Notes under the pieces: model-generated | Databases searched by the model: none | Told to the model about the DNA's origin: nothing | What the model saw: only the letters and a program-made list of their open reading frames with translations | Made by a program: the position numbers and the translations under genes | DNA from: Flavobacterium sp. | Lineage (GTDB): Bacteria; Bacteroidota; Bacteroidia; Flavobacteriales; Flavobacteriaceae | Direction of reading: 5' to 3' | NCBI RefSeq assembly: GCF_029945805.1 | Contig: NZ_JAQSDH010000011.1 | Coordinates: 11,124 to 75,123, forward strand | DNA length: 64,000 nt | Shown: in pieces, positions 25,077 through 33,234 of the stretch | How the letters are laid out: the number at the start of each line of letters is the position of its first letter | How positions within the stretch are numbered: position 1 is the first letter of the stretch

Positions 25077-27983
25077 ATGAAAAAGAGATATTTTACTTTA
25101 CTATTAGTGACACTCTGGAGTTGCTTTTCCTTTAGTCAAGTTTATACTACAGTACCATCAACGGTGCTTGCGGATCAATCTGCTGTAATTACATTTAATA
25201 AAACAGGAACAGAATTAGCACCCTACACAGGAATAATTTATGCCTACATAGGTGTTACCGTAAATGGCGTTCGCTTTCAAAACATTAAAGGAAGTCCTGT
25301 TTTTAACAGTCCTTTACATCCGCAATTAACTCAAGTTACATCATCAACTTACAGTTTGACAATAAATCCAGATCTATATACGTATTTTGGGGTTCCAACA
25401 AGTAGCTCCATAACAGAGATTTGCGTTGTTTTTCGATCAGCTGATGCAGCTCTACAATCTAGACCAGATATTTTCATTCCTGTCGGAGCTTTTCAATATA
25501 ATTTAACTGCGCCATTATTAAATAGTAGTAATATTATCGCTAGTGGATCAAATGTCGTTATAACGGCAAATAATACCAATGGAAGCGCTACTTATCAATT
25601 GTTTGTCAACGGTTCAACTACGCCAACAAATCAAGCAACTACCGCTTCCTATTCGTTTACAGATACAAATGTTACAGTAAACAAAAATTATGTTTTAAAA
25701 ATTACTCAGGGCATAACGACTTTTTCAGCGAAGTTCTCCGTTATTATAAATCCGGGCACGGTCACTGGTGCACTGCCTTCTGGTTTAGTCGATGGTATTA
25801 ATTATAATACTTCTGATCCAACCAAGGCAACATTAGTTTTAAACGCACCTTTTAAAAGCTTTATTTATGTGGCGGGTAGTTTCAATAACTGGCAACCTAC
25901 GGCAACTTATGCTATGAAAAGAGACACTTCATCTGGTTCAACCAAATTTTGGTTAGAGTTAACAGGCTTAACCCCAGGTCAAGTATACGCTTATCAATAT
26001 TGGGTTTGTGATGTCGTTAATTTACCAGCAGGATCACCTGCTATTGTTAAAACAGCCGATCCGTTCTCAAAACTAGTTTTATCTCCATTTGATGATCCAG
26101 AGATTGAAACTTTAGGAGTTTATCCAGGATTACCAGTATACAGTACTATCGCCCCTGAACAAGATAGAGAAGTTACAGTTTTACAAACAGGTCCAACTGC
26201 GTGGTGGAATTACACTTGGAGCGCCGCTACAACAAATTTTGTTAAACCAAAGAAAAAAGATCTAGTTATCTATGAGGTTTTGGTTAGAGATTTTGACTCT
26301 AGAAGAACATATCAAGATTTGATTGATAAAATTGATTACTTCAAAAATCTTAAAATAAATGCTATTCAATTAATGCCAGTTATGGAATTTGAAGGTAACT
26401 TAAGCTGGGGTTACAATAGCGTCTATCATTTGGCTGCCGATAAAAGGTATGGTTCGCCAGCAAAGCTGAAAGAATTTATCGATTTATGTCACCAAAACGG
26501 AATTGCAGTTATTCTAGACGTGGCTCTTAATCATGTTTTTGGTCGTTCACCTTTGGAAAGAATGTGGATGCTCGACACAGACAATGATGGTTGGGCAAAT
26601 GCAAATGCAAATGGAGAGAGAACAACAAGTGAAAATCCATACATTAATTTAACACCACGTCACTCTTACAATGTTGGTAGCGATATCAATCACTTCAGAG
26701 AAACAGGTCCCGGTGGAAATTTAGCAAATGCTTATTCAATTGCAACAATTAAAACATGGATTGAAGATTATAAAATTGATGGTTTTCGATGGGATTTAAC
26801 CAAAGGTTTTACTCAAAATTGTACCGCATCTGATGAAGGGTGTACTAATGGATATCAAGCAGACAGGGTTGCTAAACTAAAGTGGTATGCTGATAAACAA
26901 TGGGAACTTGATCCAAATTTTTTAGTGATTTTTGAACATTTAGGAACAGGTGGCTCTGCGGCAGAAGAAGTTGAATGGGCAAATTATTTACGTTCAGGTG
27001 ATAGCAAAGGGATTATGCAATGGCGTAAAATGACTGACCCATATGCTAATTTATTGAAAGGCAATTTTGCAGATCTTTCTGGTGTTGCTGATTCTAGCAA
27101 TGATCGATTTATTGGTTATGCCGAAAGCCACGATGAAGAACGTGTAGGTTATAAAGCATTCACTGAAGCGGGCCAAACTCAGGGGAATTTAGCAAAAATT
27201 TTGCAGCGATTTCCGGCCATGGGAGCCGTGCATCTTTTGGTTCCTGGACCAAAAATGATATGGCATTTTAGTGATTTAGGAAATACAGCTTCTTTATGGA
27301 CCTGTAATAATGGAAATGTTTCTTTTGCTAATCCAGATTGTAAATTAGATACAAAACCACAGCTTCAATGGAGCAATAACTGGCTGGGCTATGCCGCAAG
27401 AATAAATATTTATAATTCTTGGGCAAAAATGATCAATTTGAAAAAAACGGAAGCTGTTTTTGAAAATGGTCAGTTCGGATGGAATTTTAACGCAACAGGA
27501 AGTCCACGATTAGATATTTGGACTAGTTTAACAGCTACGCCTTCTTTAAGCTATGTTTTTGTTAGAACAAACTTTTCGGACAGCACATTGAATACAGGTG
27601 CCGGATTCCCATTCGCGGGAACTTGGTACGACTTGATGGATAATTCAACGGTTAATGTTATAGATACCAATATGAATATTTCTATAGAAACGGGCGGATT
27701 CAGAATATATGGTAATAAACCAACTGCTTTGAGTGATTCAAATTTCACTCCAATGAACACTATGAGTTTGTATCCAAATCCAACTTCGGGAACATTTACT
27801 ATTAGTGGGGAGGTTTCTAAAGTGCAAGTATTTTCTATCACCGGACAAATGGTTAAATCTTTTGATGCAATTTCTTCTGAAAATTATCAATTTGACATCA
27901 ACGATTTGAGTAACGGGGTTTATTTGGTTAAAGCTATTGATGCAAATAATAGCGCCAAAACAATGAAATTAATAAAACAATAA
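25077..27983 (+). CDS. T9SS-secreted GH13 alpha-amylase
   Basis: This 968-aa enzyme is expected to cut starch outside the cell for the SusCDE complex. It has the signal peptide MKKRYFTLLLVTLWSCFSFSQ, two or more Ig-like domains I cannot name (about 22-235), and a CBM48/E-set-like domain (about 256-310, FIYVAGSFNNWQP). The GH13 barrel carries DVALNHVFG, DGFRWDL with the nucleophile Asp573, IFEHLG with the acid/base Glu620 and AESHDEERVGY with Asp686. The end is a T9SS type A sorting domain (MSLYPNPTSGTFTISG, NGVYLVKA, KTMKLIKQ). Secretion by T9SS replaces the lipoprotein anchoring of the Bacteroides SusG amylase. Branch-cutting (pullulanase) activity is possible. Confidence 0.9.
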   Translation: MKKRYFTLLLVTLWSCFSFSQVYTTVPSTVLADQSAVITFNKTGTELAPYTGIIYAYIGVTVNGVRFQNIKGSPVFNSPLHPQLTQVTSSTYSLTINPDLYTYFGVPTSSSITEICVVFRSADAALQSRPDIFIPVGAFQYNLTAPLLNSSNIIASGSNVVITANNTNGSATYQLFVNGSTTPTNQATTASYSFTDTNVTVNKNYVLKITQGITTFSAKFSVIINPGTVTGALPSGLVDGINYNTSDPTKATLVLNAPFKSFIYVAGSFNNWQPTATYAMKRDTSSGSTKFWLELTGLTPGQVYAYQYWVCDVVNLPAGSPAIVKTADPFSKLVLSPFDDPEIETLGVYPGLPVYSTIAPEQDREVTVLQTGPTAWWNYTWSAATTNFVKPKKKDLVIYEVLVRDFDSRRTYQDLIDKIDYFKNLKINAIQLMPVMEFEGNLSWGYNSVYHLAADKRYGSPAKLKEFIDLCHQNGIAVILDVALNHVFGRSPLERMWMLDTDNDGWANANANGERTTSENPYINLTPRHSYNVGSDINHFRETGPGGNLANAYSIATIKTWIEDYKIDGFRWDLTKGFTQNCTASDEGCTNGYQADRVAKLKWYADKQWELDPNFLVIFEHLGTGGSAAEEVEWANYLRSGDSKGIMQWRKMTDPYANLLKGNFADLSGVADSSNDRFIGYAESHDEERVGYKAFTEAGQTQGNLAKILQRFPAMGAVHLLVPGPKMIWHFSDLGNTASLWTCNNGNVSFANPDCKLDTKPQLQWSNNWLGYAARINIYNSWAKMINLKKTEAVFENGQFGWNFNATGSPRLDIWTSLTATPSLSYVFVRTNFSDSTLNTGAGFPFAGTWYDLMDNSTVNVIDTNMNISIETGGFRIYGNKPTALSDSNFTPMNTMSLYPNPTSGTFTISGEVSKVQVFSITGQMVKSFDAISSENYQFDINDLSNGVYLVKAIDANNSAKTMKLIKQ

Positions 27984-28010
27984 AGTTAGATTAGGATTAG
28001 TTAGTTTATT

Positions 28011-28038
28011 AAAGCCACGCATTTTTGTGGGGCTTTTT
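28011..28038 (+). terminator. Rho-independent terminator of the sus operon
   Basis: AAAGCCAC pairs with GTGGGGCTTT with a bulge, around an AT-rich loop, and is followed by a T-run. It lies 27 nt after the amylase stop. Confidence 0.85.
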
Positions 28039-28063
28039 TGTTGTTAAAAATCTTTGAAATCAT

Positions 28064-28094
28064 TTGCTGTAACTACTTTAGAATAGTAGTTTTG
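28064..28094 (+). promoter_or_regulatory. Promoter of the AsmA-like gene
   Basis: TTG (28064-28066), a 20-bp spacer and TAGTTTTG (28087-28094) fit the Bacteroidetes consensus TTG-N17-23-TAnnTTTG exactly. The ATG at 28099 is only 4 nt beyond, so the transcript would be leaderless or almost so. Confidence 0.75.
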
Positions 28095-28098
28095 TACC

Positions 28099-30870
28099 AT
28101 GAAAAAACCATTCAAATTCATAGTAGTCAGATTGTTAAAAATTACCGGAATTACAATTGGTACAATGCTGCTATTATTGTTTTTGATTCCAATACTTTTC
28201 CCCGGTAAAATTGCTGAAGATGTCAAAGCGTTTGCCAATAACAAATTGAATGGTGAACTGAATTTTAAAGAAGCCAATCTTTCTTTCTTCAATCATTTTC
28301 CTTCACTAACATTGACACTAACAGATTTTTCGTTGAAAGGTTCTGCGCCTTACCAAAAAGAAACATTACTTTCTGCCAATGAAGTTGCGTTCGGAATAAA
28401 TGTCAAATCATTATTATTCGACAAAAAAGTGAATATTGATAAAATTTTTGTGTCCGATGCTTTGATTAATGTAAAAGTAAATGCGAAGGGCGAAGCCAAT
28501 TATAACGTTTACATTTCAGATGCTAACGAGCCTAAAAGGGAAGATCCAAGTTCATCGTCATTAAGATTAGAAAAAATAGCCATCGAAAATAGTCATGTGG
28601 TTTATGATGATAAATCAACCAAAATTCTTATCGATGCCAATGGATTTAATTACGTTGGAAATGGTGATTTAGACGAAGCGATTTTCGATTTATATACCGA
28701 AGCAAAGATTGATGATTTCGACTTCACCTACGATGGCGAACAGTACCTGAAAAATAAAAAAGTAAATGCTGATTTAATTACCAAAATCAATACCAACTCG
28801 CTGGCATTTGTATTCGAACAGAATAATTTAAAAATCAACAAGCTTCCGGTCGAATTTAAAGGAAAATTTGATTTCCTAAGCAATGGGTATGATATGGATT
28901 TCAAAATTAGATCGGAAGATAGTAAGCTGAACGATTTCTTTACTGCATTACCGCCACAATATGTAAAATGGCTGGATAAATCAAAAGTAAAAGGAAACAC
29001 GGATTTGTTGTTGACCCTGAAAGGAAAATACATCGCATCCAAAAATCAAAAACCCGATTTAGCCTTTGACATGAAAATACGTGATGGTTTTATCAATTAT
29101 AATGAAGCACCCGTTCCAGCAACCAATATATATTTGAATTTTGAAACCAAATTGCCGTCGTTAGATACAGAACAATTGCAAGTAAACTTAGATTCTATTT
29201 TCTTCAATGTGGATAAAGATTATTTCAAGGCAATTGTAAAAAGTGTCGGATTGTCCAAACCAAAAATTGATGCTAAGATTTCATCCAAAATTGATTTGGC
29301 TAAAATGAACAAAGCGTTCGGATTACAAAACATGGACTTGCGTGGCGTACTCAATATGGATCTAGTTGCCAAAGGGGTTTATGATAAAAAGAACGATAAA
29401 ATTCCGGTTGCGAATGGTAAACTCTCATTCAAAAACGGTTATGTAAAAACAATTTATTATCCAAATCCAATAAAAAACATCAATGTTTTGGCAACGGTTT
29501 CAAATAAAGTTGGTACGCTGAAAGATTTGAAAATAAACATTACTCCAGCTTCTTTCGATTTTGAAGGAAAACCAATTTATGTCAATGCTAAACTAGAGAA
29601 TTTTGACAACATCGTTTATGATATTAAGGCAAAAGGCGAATTGGATTTAGGTAAAATTTACAAAGTTTTTTCCAAAAAAGGGTTGGATTTAAATGGATAT
29701 ATCAAAGCTGATGTGTCTTTTAAAGGTTCGCAAAATGATGCGATGAATGGAAATTATAATAAGTTACAAAACAGCGGAACGTTAGTGCTGAGAGATGTCA
29801 AAACGACATCGGATTATTTGCCAAAACCTTTTGTAATTCGAGAAGGAAATTTTGTATTCAATCAAGACAAAATGAATTTTAATGATTTCAAAGCAACTTA
29901 CGGCCAGTCTGATTTCAAAATGAATGGTTTTATTCAAAATGTAATCGACTTTGTGTTCACCGATAAAGCCATTCTGAAAGGTGCTTTTTCAGTGCAATCC
30001 TCCTTTATAAACTGTGATGAATTCATATCGACAGCCACATCTAATGAAGAAACAAAAACGAGTACAGCAACTGCAGCAACGGGCGTAATTGTTATTCCAT
30101 CCAATTTTGATTTACAGTTGATCGCCAAAGCGGATAATGTTAATTTTCAAGATTTGATTTTAGAAAAGGTTAACGGAAATATGCTGATTAGTAACGGCAA
30201 GTTGATATTGAAAAACAACAGTTTTGACATCATCGGAAGTAATGTTAAAATGGATATCATTTACGGAAGTGAATCGACAAACAAAGCAGCATTTGACTTT
30301 AAAATTAAAGCTAAAGATTTTGATGTAAAACGGGCCTACAAAGAAATTAAAATGTTCCGCGAGATGGCATCTGCAGCCGAAAGTGCGGAAGGAATTATTT
30401 CATTAGATTATAAAGTAGCTGGGATTTTGGACGGAAACATGCAGCCTGTTTATCCATCGCTTGTTGGTGGCGGAACACTTTCGGTTAAAAATGTAAAAAT
30501 GAAAGGCTTCAAAATGTTTGGTGCCGTAAGTAAGAAAACGGGAAAAGAAGGAATTAAAAATCCAAATTTGTCTAAAGTTGATATCAAAACCACGATCAAA
30601 AACAACATTATCAATATCGAAAAATTTAAATTCAAAGTTGCAGGATTTCGTCCCCGAATTGAAGGTCAAACTAGCTTTGATGGTAAACTGAATATCAAAA
30701 TGCGTTTGGGTTTACCGCCATTGGGAATCATCGGAATTCCAATGAAAATTACCGGGACGCAAGATAATCCTAAAGTCAGTCTTGGAAGGAAAAGTGATGA
30801 TTTGGAAGAAACAGAGTATGAAGAAGGTTCGATTCCAACTTCAACAACAGTAACTCCAACAACAAAATAG
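28099..30870 (+). CDS. AsmA-like outer membrane biogenesis protein
   Basis: AsmA-like proteins are long periplasm-spanning proteins anchored in the inner membrane; relatives are linked to phospholipid transport to the outer membrane. The 923-aa product has one N-terminal membrane segment (IGTMLLLLFLIPILF, about 18-32), then the AsmA N-terminal region (KLNGELNFKEANLSFFNHFPSLTLTLTD) and a long repetitive beta-rich body with an AsmA C-terminal region (LNIKMRLGLPPLGIIGIPMKITGTQDNPKVSLG). The tail is Thr-rich. It has its own promoter and is followed by HMG-CoA reductase after 36 bp. A paralogue of similar architecture is at 54218-56842. The specific role is not known. Confidence 0.82.
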   Translation: MKKPFKFIVVRLLKITGITIGTMLLLLFLIPILFPGKIAEDVKAFANNKLNGELNFKEANLSFFNHFPSLTLTLTDFSLKGSAPYQKETLLSANEVAFGINVKSLLFDKKVNIDKIFVSDALINVKVNAKGEANYNVYISDANEPKREDPSSSSLRLEKIAIENSHVVYDDKSTKILIDANGFNYVGNGDLDEAIFDLYTEAKIDDFDFTYDGEQYLKNKKVNADLITKINTNSLAFVFEQNNLKINKLPVEFKGKFDFLSNGYDMDFKIRSEDSKLNDFFTALPPQYVKWLDKSKVKGNTDLLLTLKGKYIASKNQKPDLAFDMKIRDGFINYNEAPVPATNIYLNFETKLPSLDTEQLQVNLDSIFFNVDKDYFKAIVKSVGLSKPKIDAKISSKIDLAKMNKAFGLQNMDLRGVLNMDLVAKGVYDKKNDKIPVANGKLSFKNGYVKTIYYPNPIKNINVLATVSNKVGTLKDLKINITPASFDFEGKPIYVNAKLENFDNIVYDIKAKGELDLGKIYKVFSKKGLDLNGYIKADVSFKGSQNDAMNGNYNKLQNSGTLVLRDVKTTSDYLPKPFVIREGNFVFNQDKMNFNDFKATYGQSDFKMNGFIQNVIDFVFTDKAILKGAFSVQSSFINCDEFISTATSNEETKTSTATAATGVIVIPSNFDLQLIAKADNVNFQDLILEKVNGNMLISNGKLILKNNSFDIIGSNVKMDIIYGSESTNKAAFDFKIKAKDFDVKRAYKEIKMFREMASAAESAEGIISLDYKVAGILDGNMQPVYPSLVGGGTLSVKNVKMKGFKMFGAVSKKTGKEGIKNPNLSKVDIKTTIKNNIINIEKFKFKVAGFRPRIEGQTSFDGKLNIKMRLGLPPLGIIGIPMKITGTQDNPKVSLGRKSDDLEETEYEEGSIPTSTTVTPTTK

Positions 30871-30872
30871 AC

Positions 30873-30880
30873 TACATTTG
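30873..30880 (+). promoter_or_regulatory. Promoter -7 element of the HMG-CoA reductase gene
   Basis: TACATTTG fits TAnnTTTG, two bases after the AsmA-like stop and 26 nt before the ATG at 30907. No TTG is seen at -33, so read-through from upstream may also contribute. Confidence 0.45.
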
Positions 30881-30906
30881 TAATTGATAAAAAAGTGCTA
30901 TTTACT

Positions 30907-32223
30907 ATGAATAATGCCGTTGCAGGGTTTTCAAAACTAACCAAAGAAGAAAAAATTAATTGGATTGCCAAGGAATATTTTGCTAATCCAGCAGAAGCTA
31001 TTGAGACAATAAAACAATATTGGAACAGCGATGCCAAATTGCAGCAGCTTCACGATGACTTTATAGAAAATACGATTTCTAATTTTTATCTTCCGATGGG
31101 AATTGCTCCAAATTTCCTAGTCAATAATCGATATTATTCGGTTCCAATGGTAATCGAAGAAAGTTCGGTTGTTGCGGCTGCCGCCAAATCAGCTAAGTTT
31201 TGGTCAACGCGTGGCGGATTTAAAGCTACAGTTTTAGGTACGGAAAAAATAGGGCAGGTACACTTTATATTTAAAGGAAATCACGATAAAATACAAACGT
31301 TTTTTAATGTGGTAAAATCAAATTTAATTGCTTCTACCGAAAGTTTAACGGCCAATATGCAAAAACGTGGCGGCGGAATCACTTCACTAGAACTTCGAAA
31401 TAAAACCCACGAACTAGAACATTATTTCCAATTGCATGCGACGTTTGAGACCAAAGACAGCATGGGAGCGAATTTCATTAATTCGTGTTTGGAGCAATTG
31501 GCAAAATCTTTAAAGGAAGAAGCTAGTAATTATGCCGATTTTGATGTGTCAGAAAAGGAGGTAAATGTTGTGATGAGCATACTTTCGAATTATGTTCCCA
31601 ATTGCATCGTTCGTGCTGAAGTTTCGTGTAAAGTAGAAGAACTAGCAGAAAAAAAAATAGAAGATCCACGAGAATTTGCAGAGAAATTAGTTCAGGCGGT
31701 TCGCATCGCCGAGATTGAACCATATCGTGCCGTGACACACAATAAAGGAATTATGAATGGAGTAGATTCAGTCGTTTTGGCCACAGGAAATGACTTTCGT
31801 GCGGTAGAAGCTGGAGTGCATGCGTATGCTTCAAGAAATGGAAAATATTCAAGTTTGTCGCATGCTAAAATTGAAAACGGACTATTTACGTTTTGGATGG
31901 AAATTCCATTAGCACTCGGAACGGTTGGCGGACTGACCTCATTGCACCCGTTGGTAAAAATGGCGTTAGAAATTCTAGGAAAACCTTCTGCGCAGGAATT
32001 AATGCAAATAGTTGCCGTAACGGGATTGGCTCAAAATTTTGCCGCTTTACGTTCGTTAACCACAACCGGAATTCAGGAAGGACACATGAAAATGCACATC
32101 AATAATATTCTGAATCAGTTTCAAACCACTCCCGAAGAACGAAAATTAATTAAGATTCATTTTGACAATAACACGATTTCACATTCCGCTGTTGTTTCGT
32201 TTATAGAAAATCTAAGAAAATAA
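30907..32223 (+). CDS. mvaA: Hydroxymethylglutaryl-CoA reductase, class II
   Basis: This enzyme interconverts HMG-CoA and mevalonate; in flavobacteria it serves isoprenoid synthesis although the sequence is of the class II (degradative-type) family. The 438-aa product shows the catalytic glutamate in MVIEESSVVAAAAKSAKFW, the lysine in HNKGIMNGVDSVVLATGND with the catalytic Asp at its end, the Gly-rich PLALGTVGG, and the catalytic histidine in GIQEGHMKMH. The ATG at 30907 is chosen; a GTG at 30895 adds four residues. A GHMP kinase gene follows after 22 nt, and diphosphomevalonate decarboxylase is near the left edge of the window. Confidence 0.93.
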   Translation: MNNAVAGFSKLTKEEKINWIAKEYFANPAEAIETIKQYWNSDAKLQQLHDDFIENTISNFYLPMGIAPNFLVNNRYYSVPMVIEESSVVAAAAKSAKFWSTRGGFKATVLGTEKIGQVHFIFKGNHDKIQTFFNVVKSNLIASTESLTANMQKRGGGITSLELRNKTHELEHYFQLHATFETKDSMGANFINSCLEQLAKSLKEEASNYADFDVSEKEVNVVMSILSNYVPNCIVRAEVSCKVEELAEKKIEDPREFAEKLVQAVRIAEIEPYRAVTHNKGIMNGVDSVVLATGNDFRAVEAGVHAYASRNGKYSSLSHAKIENGLFTFWMEIPLALGTVGGLTSLHPLVKMALEILGKPSAQELMQIVAVTGLAQNFAALRSLTTTGIQEGHMKMHINNILNQFQTTPEERKLIKIHFDNNTISHSAVVSFIENLRK

Positions 32224-32245
32224 CACTGAAACGAGTTCAGCATAA

Positions 32246-33163
32246 ATGAAAAAAACTTTTTACAGTAACGGCAAGCTTCTAATTACAGGAGAATATTTGG
32301 TTCTTGACGGCGCTAAAGCTTTTGCGTTACCCACAAAGTTTGGACAAAATTTAAACATTGAATCATCAGAAGGAAATCTTATTGAATGGAAAAGTTACGA
32401 TAGTGATGGAAGTGTTTGGTTTGAAGAAAACATTCCGTTTAGTTCAATTATTAGAAACGAACGGTTTGATGATGCAAAGAATATTAAGAATACTTTAATT
32501 GAAATTCTACACGAAGCGTATCGAATGAATTCGGATTTTATTACTACTTCTAAAGGATATAAAATTACAACGGAATTGACTTTTCCAAAACTTTGGGGTT
32601 TAGGAACCTCTTCTACGTTAATTAATAACATTGCCCAATGGTTAGAAATTAATGCATTTGAGTTGCTAAAAAACAGTTTTGGAGGTAGTGGGTATGATAT
32701 TGCATGCGCGCAAAATTGTTCGCCCATTATCTATCAAATCGCAAATGAAAAGCCAGTAGTTCAATTTGTTGATTTCAATCCGGATTTTAAGGATAAGATT
32801 TTCTTCGTGTATCTGAATAAAAAACAAAGTAGCAAATCTTCTATTGCAGCTTATTATGGCAAAGAGGGAAACATCGAAAAAAGAATTCCCGTACTAAATG
32901 CTATTACGGAAAGAGTAGTTCAAGCCACAACAGCAAAAGAATTTGCCATCGCTTTGCAAAGCCATGAAATGGAAATAAGTACTATCCTTGAAGTACCAAC
33001 AGTGCAAGAATCTTTGTTCTCCGATTTTGATGGCGTAGTTAAAAGTCTCGGTGCTTGGGGTGGCGATTTTGTAATGAGTATCTCAAAAGAAAATCCAACC
33101 GTGTATTTTAGAAACAAAGGTTTTGACGTTGTTATTCCCTATGAAGAAATGATAGTACAATAA
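32246..33163 (+). CDS. GYDIA family GHMP kinase
   Basis: This 305-aa protein is a GHMP-superfamily kinase of the Bacteroidetes GYDIA type, named for the motif seen here as GGSGYDIACAQ (about 149-159). The N-terminus YSNGKLLITGEYLVLDGAKA is the GHMP substrate-side motif, and LWGLGTSSTLINNIAQW is the ATP-binding Pro/Gly-Ser loop. Its place directly after HMG-CoA reductase suggests mevalonate or phosphomevalonate kinase activity, the steps between HMG-CoA reductase and MvaD, but no experimental function is known to me. No other mevalonate kinase gene is in the window. Terminator follows. Confidence 0.82.
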   Translation: MKKTFYSNGKLLITGEYLVLDGAKAFALPTKFGQNLNIESSEGNLIEWKSYDSDGSVWFEENIPFSSIIRNERFDDAKNIKNTLIEILHEAYRMNSDFITTSKGYKITTELTFPKLWGLGTSSTLINNIAQWLEINAFELLKNSFGGSGYDIACAQNCSPIIYQIANEKPVVQFVDFNPDFKDKIFFVYLNKKQSSKSSIAAYYGKEGNIEKRIPVLNAITERVVQATTAKEFAIALQSHEMEISTILEVPTVQESLFSDFDGVVKSLGAWGGDFVMSISKENPTVYFRNKGFDVVIPYEEMIVQ

Positions 33164-33164
33164 T

Positions 33165-33196
33165 AAAGCTCATCTTTTGAATGAGCTTTCTATTTT
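33165..33196. terminator. Terminator between the GHMP kinase and remB-like genes
   Basis: AAAGCTCAT (33165-33173) pairs with ATGAGCTTT (33181-33189) around a 7-nt loop, followed by a T-rich tract. The flanking genes are convergent. Confidence 0.8.
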
Positions 33197-33234
33197 ATCA
33201 ATAATTCTAAGGTAGTCTAACTAATCTAAGCAGT

